Assembly: GCF_011602365.1 (NCBI RefSeq)
Contig: NZ_JAAONZ010000002.1
Location: 186,001 to 250,000 of the forward strand
Direction: 5' to 3'
DNA length: 64,000 nucleotides
Origin: Pseudomaricurvus hydrocarbonicus
GTDB taxonomy: Bacteria; Pseudomonadota; Gammaproteobacteria; Pseudomonadales; Cellvibrionaceae
The notes under the pieces are model-generated. The model had not been told where the DNA came from and did no database searches. It saw only the letters and a list, made by a program, of their open reading frames with translations. A program made the translations under genes and the position numbers. Positions 1 to 9,287 of the stretch are shown here, piece after piece. Position 1 is the stretch's first letter, and each line of letters begins with the position of its first letter.

Positions 1-41
1 TTTAATCGCCTGGCCAATCGCCCCTGCCCGCCCAGGGCCAG

Positions 42-88
42 GGGCAACAATCCAGAGCAACAATCTAGAGCAACAATTCAAAGCAGCC
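42..88. repeat. 13-bp imperfect tandem repeat
   Basis: Three to four imperfect copies of a 13-bp unit of the form GAGCAACAATCTA lie head to tail in the intergenic DNA before ybiT copy 1. No function is visible. Confidence 0.5.
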
Positions 89-163
89 ACCCAGACTAAC
101 AACAAAGCCAGACTGTATAAACTTTATACATACGCACTCGACGCAGAGCCTGTAAATCCCTAT

Positions 164-260
164 AGTACGCACCTCTTAAGTACGCACCTCTAAAATTTCA
201 GCAGTACGTACCTCAGAATTTAAGGTGTACTCAGCTCAACATTTACGCAGTACACACCTC
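164..260. repeat. Spaced AGTACGCACCTC repeats upstream of ybiT copy 1
   Basis: The 12-mer AGTACGCACCTC occurs at 164-175 and, fully or nearly, at 179-190, 203-214 (AGTACGTACCTC) and 249-260 (AGTACACACCTC). All copies point the same way in the leader directly before ybiT copy 1. They could be a regulator-binding array or a decayed tandem duplication. Confidence 0.5.
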
Positions 261-296
261 AAATATTCAAGCACCCACAGTTCGCAGGATTTTCTT

Positions 297-1889
297 TTGA
301 TTTCTACCGCAAATATCACCATGCAATTTGGCGCCAAGCCACTGTTTGAGAACATTTCCGTTAAATTCGGCGACGGCAACCGCTACGGTCTGATTGGGGC
401 CAACGGTTGCGGTAAATCGACCTTCATGAAAATTCTCGACGGCAGCCTTTCACCCAGTGCCGGCAGCGTGTCCATCACCCCCAACGAGCGCATTGGCAAG
501 TTGAGTCAGGACCAGTTTGCCTTTGAAGAACACAATGTGATCGACACGGTCATCATGGGCCACGCCGAACTGTGGGAAGTGAAACAAGAGCGCGACCGCA
601 TCTACTCACTGCCGGAAATGTCCGAAGAAGACGGCATGAAGGTCGCAGATCTCGAAGTGCAGTTTGCCGAAATGGATGGCTACAGTGCCGAGAGCCGCGC
701 CGGGGAAATTCTGCTCGGTGCCGGTATCGACGAAGCCCTGCACTTTGGCCCCATGAGTGAAGTCGCTCCCGGCTGGAAGTTGCGGGTACTGCTGGCACAG
801 GCCCTGTTCTCCGACCCGGACATCCTGCTGCTCGACGAACCGACCAACAACCTGGACATCGACACCATCCGCTGGTTGGAAGGCGTGCTGAATGATCGCA
901 AAAGCACCATGATCATCATCTCGCACGATCGTCACTTCCTGAATTCTGTGTGCACTCACATGGCCGACATCGATTACGGCGAGCTGCGCGTCTACCCCGG
1001 GAACTACGACGACTTCATGCGCGCCTCGACCCAGGCCCGCGAGCGCCTGCAATCTGAAAACGCCAAGAAAAAGGCCCAGATCGCCGAGCTACAACAGTTT
1101 GTCAGCCGCTTTTCCGCCAACGCATCTAAAGCCAAGCAGGCCACCTCGCGCGCCAAACAGATCGACAAAATTAAGCTCGACGACATCAAACCGTCCAGTC
1201 GCGTGAACCCGTACATTCGCTTCAATCAGGAAAAGAAGCTGCACCGCCAGGCGGTCATCCTGGAAAAGCTGGAAAAAGGGTTTGATGAAGGCCCACTGTT
1301 CAGCAACGGCAACCTGATCCTGGAAGCGGGCACCCGACTCGCGGTCATCGGTGAAAACGGGGTGGGTAAAACCACCTTCCTGCGCTGCCTGATGAATGAG
1401 CTGTCCCCGACCAGCGGCACCATTCAATGGGCCGAGAATGCCACCCTCGGCTACTGCCCGCAGGACAGCACCGAAGATTTCAATTGTGAGCTGAACCTGT
1501 TCGACTGGATGAGCCAGTGGCAAAAGCCCAATCATGACGACCAGATCGTTCGAGCCACTCTGGGACGGCTGCTGTTTTCTTCCAACGACTTTGAAAAGAA
1601 GGTGAAAGTCTGCTCCGGGGGCGAAAAGAACCGCCTGCTGTTTGGCAAGCTGATGATGCAGGACACCAACGTCCTGATCATGGACGAACCCACCAACCAC
1701 CTGGATATGGAATCCATTGAATCGCTCAACCTGGCGCTGGAAAACTACGACGGCACGCTGATCTTTGTCAGTCACGACCGGGAGTTTGTCTCGTCACTGG
1801 CCAATCGCATCATCGAGATCAAGGATCACACCCTGAATGATTTCCAGGGTAGCTATGATGAATACCTGGCCAGTCAGGAAGTCGTGTAA
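297..1889 (+). CDS. ybiT: ABC-F family ATPase, YbiT type (copy 1)
   Basis: A soluble duplicated ATPase of the ABC-F family, whose members bind the ribosomal E site and act on stalled or slow translation rather than transporting. Two nucleotide-binding domains are visible: Walker [10 protein letters not shown] near residue 38 and GENGVGKTT near 350, each followed by a Walker [12 protein letters not shown] or [11 protein letters not shown]. Between them is the basic linker [23 protein letters not shown], the family's P-site tRNA interaction motif region. The TTG at 297 is chosen as start: AGGA at 286-289 sits 7 nt upstream, and it gives 530 residues, the length of E. coli YbiT, which aligns from [12 protein letters not shown]. 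In-frame starts further upstream add unconserved residues from the repeat-rich leader. A paralogue lies at 61766-63370. Confidence 0.95.
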   Translation: MISTANITMQFGAKPLFENISVKFGDGNRYGLIGANGCGKSTFMKILDGSLSPSAGSVSITPNERIGKLSQDQFAFEEHNVIDTVIMGHAELWEVKQERDRIYSLPEMSEEDGMKVADLEVQFAEMDGYSAESRAGEILLGAGIDEALHFGPMSEVAPGWKLRVLLAQALFSDPDILLLDEPTNNLDIDTIRWLEGVLNDRKSTMIIISHDRHFLNSVCTHMADIDYGELRVYPGNYDDFMRASTQARERLQSENAKKKAQIAELQQFVSRFSANASKAKQATSRAKQIDKIKLDDIKPSSRVNPYIRFNQEKKLHRQAVILEKLEKGFDEGPLFSNGNLILEAGTRLAVIGENGVGKTTFLRCLMNELSPTSGTIQWAENATLGYCPQDSTEDFNCELNLFDWMSQWQKPNHDDQIVRATLGRLLFSSNDFEKKVKVCSGGEKNRLLFGKLMMQDTNVLIMDEPTNHLDMESIESLNLALENYDGTLIFVSHDREFVSSLANRIIEIKDHTLNDFQGSYDEYLASQEVV

Positions 1890-1926
1890 TACGGTTTCAT
1901 GAACAGCTGATTGGTTGCAATAAAAA

Positions 1927-1951
1927 AACCGGCTATGCGCCGGTTTTTTTT
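1927..1951 (+). terminator. Bidirectional rho-independent terminator
   Basis: A 7-bp stem AACCGGC/GCCGGTT with loop TATGC is flanked by an A-run on the left and a T-run on the right. It can end ybiT copy 1 on the plus strand and the convergent VOC gene on the minus strand. Confidence 0.9.
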
Positions 1952-2001
1952 GTCTTTAGCCCGACAACCCAGGCCGCAGACACAAAACTTAAAGCGACCG
2001 C

Positions 2002-2373
2002 TTAGCCAAAAACAAAAAACGCCAGTTTATTGCCATCCGGATCGCGGAAATAAGCCCCATAGAACATGTCCGGGATACGTTGGCCCGGCTCCCCATCACA
2101 GGTAGCGCCTAGTTTAATCGCCTTATGATACAACTCATCCACCTGCGCTTTCGAGCTGGCAGGAAGCGCCACCATAGAGCCATTACCGGGAGTTGGGGGC
2201 TCTTCGTTATAAGGGATGCACACCGACAACATCGGCTCAGCCATGGATTTACCAATCATGGCAATACGACCACCATCAAACTGAACAGTGGCACCAAAGT
2301 CTGACAGCAGCTCCGTGTAAAAAGCTTTTGCCCGCTCCATGTCACTGACACCCAGGGTTACATATCCGATCAT
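2002..2373 (-). CDS. VOC (glyoxalase/bleomycin-resistance fold) protein
   Basis: A 123-residue single-domain protein of the vicinal-oxygen-chelate superfamily. It begins MIGYVTLGVSDMERAKAFY and ends with FRDPDGNKLAFF, the usual first and last beta-alpha-beta signatures; members work as dimers binding a metal and a small substrate. ACGGAGAAGCACG precedes the ATG, so the start is well supported. It converges on ybiT copy 1 and shares its terminator. The substrate cannot be inferred. Confidence 0.85.
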   Translation of the reverse strand: MIGYVTLGVSDMERAKAFYTELLSDFGATVQFDGGRIAMIGKSMAEPMLSVCIPYNEEPPTPGNGSMVALPASSKAQVDELYHKAIKLGATCDGEPGQRIPDMFYGAYFRDPDGNKLAFFVFG

Positions 2374-2768
2374 CGTGCTTCTCCGTTAAATAAATGCTTG
2401 TATTACAGCCTTTTTCAGCCACAGAGACTTTGCACCAAGATGCCCCACCCCGCAAGTTGGTATGAACAGACGCATGCTATTTATTTCTCCAGGGGCATTG
2501 ATCAGACCGCCGTAACTGAAAGCAGCGTCCCACTTTGGCCAGATATGACTTCACTCTCTGTGACTGGGTCAAGGTGACCGGTGTCATTTTGGTGCCAGGC
2601 CGCCCTCATTTAACGCGCTCCCCGGCCATGCACATCAATGACAACGACTTATCCGCATTTGACGCTTTAATGACTTGAGCTTACCGCTCATTTCTAGAAT
2701 AATTATTCAGTTTTTAAACTGTAGGGTGGCGCGGTGCCTGACGCGGCCTGATTTTGGAGAATGTAGCT
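2374..2768. other. Intergenic region between divergent genes
   Basis: About 395 bp between the divergent VOC and binding-protein genes. It must carry both promoters, but I cannot assign a convincing -35/-10 pair. No coding sequence is supported here. Confidence 0.5.
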
Positions 2769-3872
2769 ATGTGGTTGAAACGATTAAGCTGGGTGGTTTT
2801 GTTAAGCCTTGGAACCGTATGGGTACAGGCCGATGAGCCTCCAATCTTAAACGTCTACAACTGGACCGATTACATTACCGACGATGTCCTGGATCAGTTT
2901 GAACGTGAAACGGGAATCAAGGTCAACTACCACACCTATGAAAGCAACGATGAACTCAATCGGGCGATCGCCTCCAACAGTACCGAGATGGATGTGATTG
3001 GCCCCAGCGGTGAGTTTTTACCGTTCCATGAAGAAAAAGGCTCGTTATTGCGCCTGGATAAATCCCTGCTGCCCAACCTGGCGAACCTGGAACCCACCTT
3101 ACAAGACAAAATGTCGACCTATGACCCAGGTAACCAATACGCCATCCCGTATTTGTGGGGCAGTGTCGGCATTGGTTATAACGTCAAAAAAATTCGGGCC
3201 AAGTTGGGAGATGAAACCGCGCTAGCCACCTGGGGCAGTTTTTTTGATCCGGAGTTCATGGCGCAATTTGCCAATTGTGGCATAAACTTGCTGGGCTCTC
3301 AGGAAGACATCTTCGACATCAGTTTAAAGTACCTGGGTTATGACCCCCAACAGCACAAGCGGGCTTACCATTACCAGGTGGCCAACCTTCTGGCGAAAAT
3401 ACGTCCTTATATCTCGTCCTTTGATTCCAGCGATTACATTGACGATCTGGCGTCTGGAAAAATTTGTGTCACCCTGGCCTGGAGCGGGGATGTGGATTTG
3501 GCGCGGGAACGGGCCAGGGAATTGAATTCCAAAGTCGAACTCAAATATGTCACGCCAAACGAAGGCACGGCGCTTTGGATTGATACCATGGCCATTTCGG
3601 CAAAGGCCAAACACCCCGGCAATGCGCATCAGTTCCTGAATTTTCTCATGCGCCCGGACGTGATCGCCGACATTTCGAACTATGCGCGCTACGCCAATGC
3701 CAACCAAAAAGCCACCGCGCTGGTCGATGCCAGCATGCGCAATGACCCGAACATCTATATGTCGGATGCGAACATGGAAAACACCTGGTTGAGCTACACC
3801 CCCGACAAGGAAACCCTGGAGCTGCGCGAAAAAATCTGGTCAAGATTGGTGGTCGACCGTTTTTCCGACTGA
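2769..3872 (+). CDS. Periplasmic polyamine-type ABC substrate-binding protein (PotF/PotD family), orphan
   Basis: A 367-residue precursor with a Sec signal peptide (MWLKRLSWVVLLSLGTVWVQ, cleavage after VQA) followed by a PotD/PotF-type binding protein. ILNVYNWTDYI at the mature N-terminus is the family signature that contributes to the polyamine site, and the spacing of YAIPYLWGS and VTLAWSGD fits class II two-lobed binding proteins. The ATG at 2769 is preferred because GGAG at 2756-2759 precedes it; an in-frame TTG at 2754 would overlap that site. No permease or ATPase gene is adjacent, so it either serves a transporter elsewhere or acts as a sensor or scavenging protein. Ligand (putrescine or spermidine) is inferred from family only. 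Confidence 0.9.
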   Translation: MWLKRLSWVVLLSLGTVWVQADEPPILNVYNWTDYITDDVLDQFERETGIKVNYHTYESNDELNRAIASNSTEMDVIGPSGEFLPFHEEKGSLLRLDKSLLPNLANLEPTLQDKMSTYDPGNQYAIPYLWGSVGIGYNVKKIRAKLGDETALATWGSFFDPEFMAQFANCGINLLGSQEDIFDISLKYLGYDPQQHKRAYHYQVANLLAKIRPYISSFDSSDYIDDLASGKICVTLAWSGDVDLARERARELNSKVELKYVTPNEGTALWIDTMAISAKAKHPGNAHQFLNFLMRPDVIADISNYARYANANQKATALVDASMRNDPNIYMSDANMENTWLSYTPDKETLELREKIWSRLVVDRFSD

Positions 3873-4088
3873 AGGCAATGATGCTTATGACAACCGCAGT
3901 CAGAAGGAAATGCTGAAAGGTATGCAGAGCTGACACTGACTGCAGGCTGGCTCAACAAAGAAGCAAGCTGCAGTCCTGAGCTCGAACTATGGAGTTCAGC
4001 GCGGCCCCCACCCTGTAGGCGCTGACAACAACGCTATGGGGTCTCAGTGATGCGCTGAAACCAGATGGCTGACCTGCGCCAACAAACG

Positions 4089-4565
4089 TTATTTAATCCC
4101 CAGCAACTCCACCTCAAAAATCAAGGTTGAACCGGGGGTGATAAGACGACCTGCAGCGCGATTGCCATAGGCCAGTTCACTGGGAATAAACATGCGGATT
4201 TTTTCACCCACGGTCATCAGCTGAAGACCTTCCTGCCAGCCTTTGATCACCTGGTTGACGCCAAATTCAATCGGCCGCCCACGCTCCACCGAACTGTCGA
4301 ACACGGTACCATCCAGTAACGTGCCATGATAGCTGACTTTAACCTTGTCGCGGGGCCCCGGCTTTTCTGTACCCGTGCCCTCTTGCAGGACCAGGTATTG
4401 CAGTCCCGAAGCCGTGGTTATGACCCCGTCTTTGGTTTTATTTTGCTCCAGAAAGGCCGCCCCCTGCGCCAGGTTTTCCTGCCACACATCTTTACCGGCG
4501 AACGCCCTCTGAACCATAAACACCAACACCACCACTGCCAGAATAGCCGCTACAACCTTCACCAT
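4089..4565 (-). CDS. FKBP-type peptidyl-prolyl cis-trans isomerase, exported
   Basis: 158 residues. An N-terminal hydrophobic segment (residues 4-20, ending RAFAG) acts as signal peptide or anchor, then comes a linker and one FKBP domain from about residue 50. Recognisable FKBP elements are KVKVSYHGTLLDGTVFDSS, PIEFGVNQVIKGWQEGL and the C-terminal STLIFEVELLGI. It would catalyse prolyl isomerisation in the periplasm as a folding helper. GGAG lies 7 nt before the ATG. It is shorter than FkpA and MIP proteins because it lacks most of their dimerisation domain. Confidence 0.93.
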   Translation of the reverse strand: MVKVVAAILAVVVLVFMVQRAFAGKDVWQENLAQGAAFLEQNKTKDGVITTASGLQYLVLQEGTGTEKPGPRDKVKVSYHGTLLDGTVFDSSVERGRPIEFGVNQVIKGWQEGLQLMTVGEKIRMFIPSELAYGNRAAGRLITPGSTLIFEVELLGIK

Positions 4566-4730
4566 GACTCACTCCCGATACTCATATTGAAACAGGAAGG
4601 CATGTTACCCCAGATACGCTCAGGCAACTAGCTGACCGCCCTCACCACTGGCATGCGGACGCCGCGGCAGCCTAACCCGTGTGTGGTACTATAACCCGGC
4701 CTCGACTCTTTTTGATGACACTGTAATCAC

Positions 4731-5366
4731 ATGCTTCAAGCCCTGCCTGTCCTCTACTCTTTTCGCCGCTGCCCTTATGCCATGCGCGCCAGAATGGCCC
4801 TGCATTACAGCAAAGTAGACGTAGAGCACCGGGAAATCCTGCTCAAAAACAAGCCCGCGGCCATGCTGGCCGCCTCCCCCAAAGGCACGGTGCCAGTGGT
4901 CGTACTGGCCAATGGCACCGTGATTGAGGAAAGCCGCGATGTGATGTTGTGGGCCCTGCAGCAACACGACCCCCAGCACTGGTACTACGGCTTGCCAGCG
5001 ACCCGACAAGCCAGCATCGATCACTGGATTGATGCCAATGACACCGACTTCAAACCCTGGCTCGACAAATACAAGTACTCGGTTGGGTATCCGCAACACC
5101 CTGAGACCTACTACCGGCAACAGTGCGAAACGTTTCTCGGCAAACTCGACCGACAGTTGCAACAATCCGCGTACTTACTGGGCGATGACGAAAGCCTGGC
5201 CGACAACGCCATCTTCCCGTTCGTGCGCCAATGTGCCTTTGTCAACAAAGCCTGGTTCGACGCAACCCCCTACCCGCATTTACAACGCTGGCTTGACGGT
5301 TTTTTAAATTCCGAGCGCTTCCAAACCATCATGGTCAAGCACCCGCTTTGGCAGCAAAACCCGTGA
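4731..5366 (+). CDS. Glutathione S-transferase family protein
   Basis: 211 residues with an N-terminal thioredoxin-like domain (about 1-80) and a helical C-terminal domain. The N-terminus carries a glutaredoxin-like CPYAMR motif at residues 14-19, the cis-proline segment GTVPVVV and the glutathione-contact EESRDVM. The cysteine motif suggests a thiol-transfer or omega-like GST rather than a classical conjugating enzyme (inference). The ribosome-binding site before the ATG is weak. It stands alone between the convergent FKBP gene and the amidohydrolase. Confidence 0.87.
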   Translation: MLQALPVLYSFRRCPYAMRARMALHYSKVDVEHREILLKNKPAAMLAASPKGTVPVVVLANGTVIEESRDVMLWALQQHDPQHWYYGLPATRQASIDHWIDANDTDFKPWLDKYKYSVGYPQHPETYYRQQCETFLGKLDRQLQQSAYLLGDDESLADNAIFPFVRQCAFVNKAWFDATPYPHLQRWLDGFLNSERFQTIMVKHPLWQQNP

Positions 5367-5519
5367 CCTGATCACGGTTAGAGGCTAATCTTAGTGTGGT
5401 GATCAGAACCAGCGGAATCATCTGAAACACCTTGCCGCCGAGCCACCTTCAGGCTGTTGTTTAAGAGCGGTGAGCCTTCACATGACTGCCTGACCAAACC
5501 AATACCCTAAGGAAGGATA

Positions 5520-6857
5520 ATGGCAATAACGTTGAAACACTCCCTAATACCCTGTTTAAGAGCTCGACCTTCAGCCCTGCTGGCCAGCCTGGCCCTGGCT
5601 TTTGGCTTGAGTACTAATGCCCAGTCTGGCGAATGGGCCGAGGCCGCCAAGGCCGTGGATAAAAAAGTCATCAGCTGGCGTCGGGATTTTCACCAACACC
5701 CGGAACTGAGTAACCGGGAATTTCGCACCGCCAAAATCGTCGCCGAGCACTTAACCGCTTTGGGGTTTGACCGGGTGGAAACCAACGTCGCCCATACTGG
5801 CGTGGTAGGTGTTCTCAAAGGCGCGAAACCCGGCCGTTCCGTGGCTCTGCGCGCCGATATGGACGCACTGCCCGTCACCGAAAAAGTGGATCTGCCGTTC
5901 GCCTCCAAGGCCAAGACCGAATACGACGGTCAAGAGGTTGGCGTGATGCACGCCTGTGGCCATGATGCTCATGTCTCGATTTTGATGGGCGTGGCTGAAG
6001 TTCTGGCTCAACATCGCGACCAACTGGCAGGCTCTGTTACTTTAATTTTCCAGCCGGCCGAAGAAGGCGCTCCGGAGGGCGAAGAAGGCGGCGCAGAATT
6101 GATGATAAAACAGGGTGTATTGGACGGAAAACCCAAACCAGAAGCGATTTTCGGTTTGCACGTCATACCCATACCCACCGGTATGGTGGGCTATCGGGTC
6201 AAGGGGACTATGGCCGCCTCCGACCAGTTCAAAATTGTTGTCAAAGGCAAACAGACCCACGGCTCTTCCCCCTGGACGGGTATCGATCCGATCGTCGTTG
6301 CCGGTCAGATCGCCAATGCCATTCAGCTGATACCTGCCCGCCAACTGGATATCACCAAGGCCCCGGCGGTGATCTCCACCGGTTCGATCCACGGCGGAGT
6401 GCGCAGCAACATCATTCCTGAAGAAGTCACTCTGGTGGGCACCATTCGTACGTTTGACGGCGACATGCAAGATGACCTGCACCGCCGCCTGGAAGTCACT
6501 GCCACCAACATCGCCAAGGCCGCTGGTGCCACTGCTGACGTTACGGTCATCCGCGGTTATCCCGTGACCTACAACGACCCCGCACTGACAGAGTTTGCCG
6601 TGCCATCATTGCAAAAAGTAACGGGCCAACAAGGGCTGGTGGAAATTCCTCCGTTTATGGGAGCTGAGGATTTCTCGTATTATCAGAAAGAAATTCCCGG
6701 TGTATTTTTTATGCTGGGCGTGAACAAACCGGGTGTCGGCCCCGGTCAGGCGGATATGAACCACTCGCCTTACTTTTACGTTAACGAAGACGCTCTCAAA
6801 ATCGGGGTAGAAGCCCTCACCACCCTGGCGGTTGATTACCTGAACCAGGCGCAGTGA
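5520..6857 (+). CDS. M20 family amidohydrolase (hippurate / N-acyl amino acid hydrolase type), exported
   Basis: 445 residues with a Sec signal peptide (hydrophobic stretch ALLASLALAFGLSTNAQS). The mature part is an M20D peptidase-family aminoacylase that hydrolyses N-acyl or N-aroyl amino acids with two metal ions. The metal-site motifs are visible: GVMHACGHDAH, FQPAEEGAPEG with the catalytic Glu pair, FGLHV, and the C-terminal MGAEDFSYY and MNHSPYFYV. The dimerisation insert lies in the middle (about 215-330). AAGGAAGGATA immediately before the ATG fixes the start. Export is less common than cytosolic location in this family and suggests processing of external acyl-amino acids (inference). 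Confidence 0.93.
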   Translation: MAITLKHSLIPCLRARPSALLASLALAFGLSTNAQSGEWAEAAKAVDKKVISWRRDFHQHPELSNREFRTAKIVAEHLTALGFDRVETNVAHTGVVGVLKGAKPGRSVALRADMDALPVTEKVDLPFASKAKTEYDGQEVGVMHACGHDAHVSILMGVAEVLAQHRDQLAGSVTLIFQPAEEGAPEGEEGGAELMIKQGVLDGKPKPEAIFGLHVIPIPTGMVGYRVKGTMAASDQFKIVVKGKQTHGSSPWTGIDPIVVAGQIANAIQLIPARQLDITKAPAVISTGSIHGGVRSNIIPEEVTLVGTIRTFDGDMQDDLHRRLEVTATNIAKAAGATADVTVIRGYPVTYNDPALTEFAVPSLQKVTGQQGLVEIPPFMGAEDFSYYQKEIPGVFFMLGVNKPGVGPGQADMNHSPYFYVNEDALKIGVEALTTLAVDYLNQAQ

Positions 6858-6902
6858 GCCTTCGGACGGCATTGACCGGATCAGAAGCCGTCCAACACCA
6901 AA

Positions 6903-6943
6903 GTTCCTGTTCAGGTCACCATCCGCAATGCCTGAACAGGAAC
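6903..6943. other. Perfect 13-bp inverted repeat after the amidohydrolase gene
   Basis: GTTCCTGTTCAGG (6903-6915) and CCTGAACAGGAAC (6931-6943) form a perfect inverted repeat with a 15-nt loop. There is no T-run, so it is not a standard intrinsic terminator; it may be an mRNA 3'-end stabiliser or a protein-binding site. The rest of 6858-7173 holds only a short direct repeat of TAGTAGCCCCATCT near 7023-7051 and presumably the promoter of the next gene. Confidence 0.6.
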
Positions 6944-7173
6944 CGCTCAGCCCTTCCACACCTCCCCTGACTTCCCCGGTCATTCTCTGTCCCTTCATCA
7001 GGGTGAGGCCAGCACTCTCTAATAGTAGCCCCATCTAGTAGTAGCCCCATCTGACGTTGAAATGCTTTTTTTTACCCATTTCCCTACAAATGTTGTGTTT
7101 CACTATCTACACTTCCCTGTAAACACGCATTGAGCGTGGTGCCATTTTCCCTTTGCAACCGCCGAACCCACTT

Positions 7174-8037
7174 ATGCCAATCTCACTTTGCCGTGTCTGT
7201 CTTATTGCCTTTGTCGTTGTCGTGACGGGCTGTACCCGCATGATGTTCTCCCCCAGCGACGAATGGGTAGAAACACCCGATCAGCTGGGCTACGACTATG
7301 AAGAAAAACTCATCCGCAGCGAAAATGGTCAGCTGATCAGCGCCTGGTTGCTGCCTCAGCGTCAATCACAACGCAACAAGCCCAAAGGGGCGGTGCTGTT
7401 TTTTCATGGCAAGGCCGACAATATCAGTACCCATTTGAGTAATGTGAACTGGCTGGCCGATGAAGGTTACGACGTCCTCATGGTGGATTATCGCGGCTTC
7501 GGTCGTTCACATGGTCAAGCCGGACTCTCCAGCAGTCTGGTCGACATACGCTACAGTACCCTCTGGTTTCTGGACAAGTACTCCGGTGCGACCCCCAAGT
7601 ACCTGTTGGGTCAGGATTATGGCGCCTCAATGGCCGGCTATGTGATGGCCACCAACGAGCGGCTGTTAAAACCCTTCAGTGCGGTTATCCTGGACTCGGG
7701 GTTTGGCAGTTACCGCAATCTTTCCGCAGAAAAACTGGATGATCACTGGCTGACCGACCTCGTCAAAACCCCGGTTCTGCAAACCATTCCCTCCGAATAC
7801 GACCTCATCGACTACATCGAAAATATTTCCCCCACCCCGCTGCTGATTGTGCACGGCACCGAAGACACGGTGGTTCCCTACCGCTACGGTGAAGCCCTGT
7901 TTGAACAAGCCAAAGAGCCCAAACAATTCCTGAGCTATAAAGGGGAACATATCGCAGCCTATGACGACGTTAAAAACCGTCAGGTCTTGTTGCAGTTTTT
8001 AAACCAGCATCAGCACACACAGATCAGCCAGCAGTAA
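7174..8037 (+). CDS. Alpha/beta-hydrolase fold lipoprotein with Asp at the nucleophile position
   Basis: 287 residues. The N-terminus (CLIAFVVVVTGC) is a lipoprotein signal peptide with lipobox VTGC. The body is an alpha/beta hydrolase of the BEM46-like kind: oxyanion motif FFHGKADN, strand-5 elbow LGQDYGAS, acid HGTEDTVVP and histidine GEHIAAYD. At the nucleophile elbow, where this family normally has G-x-S-x-G, the codon is GAT, giving Asp148. Asp nucleophiles are normal in haloalkane dehalogenases and epoxide hydrolases, so this may be an altered reaction or a non-catalytic copy. The ATG at 7174 is preferred over an in-frame TTG at 7153 because it starts directly at the signal peptide. Confidence 0.85.
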   Translation: MPISLCRVCLIAFVVVVTGCTRMMFSPSDEWVETPDQLGYDYEEKLIRSENGQLISAWLLPQRQSQRNKPKGAVLFFHGKADNISTHLSNVNWLADEGYDVLMVDYRGFGRSHGQAGLSSSLVDIRYSTLWFLDKYSGATPKYLLGQDYGASMAGYVMATNERLLKPFSAVILDSGFGSYRNLSAEKLDDHWLTDLVKTPVLQTIPSEYDLIDYIENISPTPLLIVHGTEDTVVPYRYGEALFEQAKEPKQFLSYKGEHIAAYDDVKNRQVLLQFLNQHQHTQISQQ

Positions 8038-8471
8038 TATCCTGGAGGGGGGACCTCCCCTCCTCACACCGTCTTGCCTTTCGCGATCCACAAACCCATG
8101 CAGGCTTGTTCACTGTCTGGTGTCGTTTTAACATCAGCTGCTGTTGCCTTCTGCCGGTTAACCACCGTCCCCCCGAAACACGTCCACCTTCAGCGGCCTG
8201 AATCACTTTCCCGGTTTCTATCTGCCGCTCCTTCAACGGCTTCAATATGGCCTGTCACACCCCGGAGTTGCCGACTGCACTTCCACGGACCCTTCCAAAA
8301 AAACCTCCACGTATCCTTCCAAAAACAATGTCACAAACCCGGCCATAAACAATTTCAGCAGCCTCACAACCAATTCCGCGAGTGATTCCACAATAGCGTG
8401 AAGCCATGATTGAGCTCATGCTAAAGTACCAATATGATTGGCGCATTAATCTTCATTAAGAATGGATTGCC
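8038..8471. other. Intergenic region, no gene seen
   Basis: 434 bp with no supported gene. The open frames here lack start signals and resemble no family I know. The promoter of the endonuclease gene presumably lies near its right end. Confidence 0.5.
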
Positions 8472-9287
8472 ATGCGTCTTTTACACCTGCCCCTGTTGCT
8501 ACTGTTTACGTTCAGCACGTTACCACCGCTGTCTTTTGCCAACGGCCCTGTTGCTCTCGCGATCAGCCCCGCCTTTTTCGACACCACCACCACCACCGCC
8601 ACGGGCAACACCCACAACCCTTCGTTCAGCAAAGCCAAAAGACTGCTGCAGGCCGAAGTCTATAAAGACCACCCCAAAACCCTCTATTGCGAGGCCGGCT
8701 TCGACAGCAGCAAGCGGGTCATTGCCCCACCGGGTTTCGCCACCAGCAAACATACAAAACGCGCCCAACGGATTGAATGGGAACATGTGGTGCCGGCGGA
8801 AAATTTTGGTCGAAACCTGAGCGAGTGGCGCAACGGCCATCCACAGTGCGTCAACAGCAAGGGTAAGCCTTTCAAGGGTCGCAAGTGTGCTGAAAAGATG
8901 GTGGAAGAGTACCGTTACATGCAGGCGGACATGTACAACCTGTTTCCGGCCATCGGCGCGGTGAATGCCTTGCGCAGCAATTACACCTTCACACTCTTGC
9001 CCAATACTCCAGCCAGTTTTGGTTCGTGCCCTATGAAGATCGATCAACGCAAAGCCGAACCGCCGGAATCGGCCCGAGGTCGCATTGCCCGCACCTATTT
9101 GTACATGGACGCCACTTACACGCACTTCGCCATGTCGCGCAAAACCCGCCAGCTCATGGAAGCCTGGGACAGAATGTATCCGGTCAACCAATGGGAGTGC
9201 GCCCGGGCGGATCGCATTCGGGCCATTCAGGGCAACCGCAATCCCGTCATGGAACAGGCCTGCGGACACTGGGTGGCGAATAATTAG
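8472..9287 (+). CDS. Extracellular/periplasmic endonuclease I (EndA/Dns family)
   Basis: 271 residues with a Sec signal peptide (LLHLPLLLLFTFSTLPPLSF, then AN). The mature enzyme is an endonuclease I, a non-specific nuclease that cuts double-stranded DNA with a beta-beta-alpha-metal (His-Me) site. The signature RIEWEHVVPAENFG contains the catalytic His, MYNLFPAIGAVNALRSN is the downstream metal-binding segment, and several cysteines (CEAGF, CVNSKG, CAEKM, CPMKI, CARA, CGHW) match the disulfide-rich Vibrio/E. coli enzymes. Likely roles are degrading extracellular DNA for nutrients or limiting uptake of DNA. Confidence 0.95.
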   Translation: MRLLHLPLLLLFTFSTLPPLSFANGPVALAISPAFFDTTTTTATGNTHNPSFSKAKRLLQAEVYKDHPKTLYCEAGFDSSKRVIAPPGFATSKHTKRAQRIEWEHVVPAENFGRNLSEWRNGHPQCVNSKGKPFKGRKCAEKMVEEYRYMQADMYNLFPAIGAVNALRSNYTFTLLPNTPASFGSCPMKIDQRKAEPPESARGRIARTYLYMDATYTHFAMSRKTRQLMEAWDRMYPVNQWECARADRIRAIQGNRNPVMEQACGHWVANN

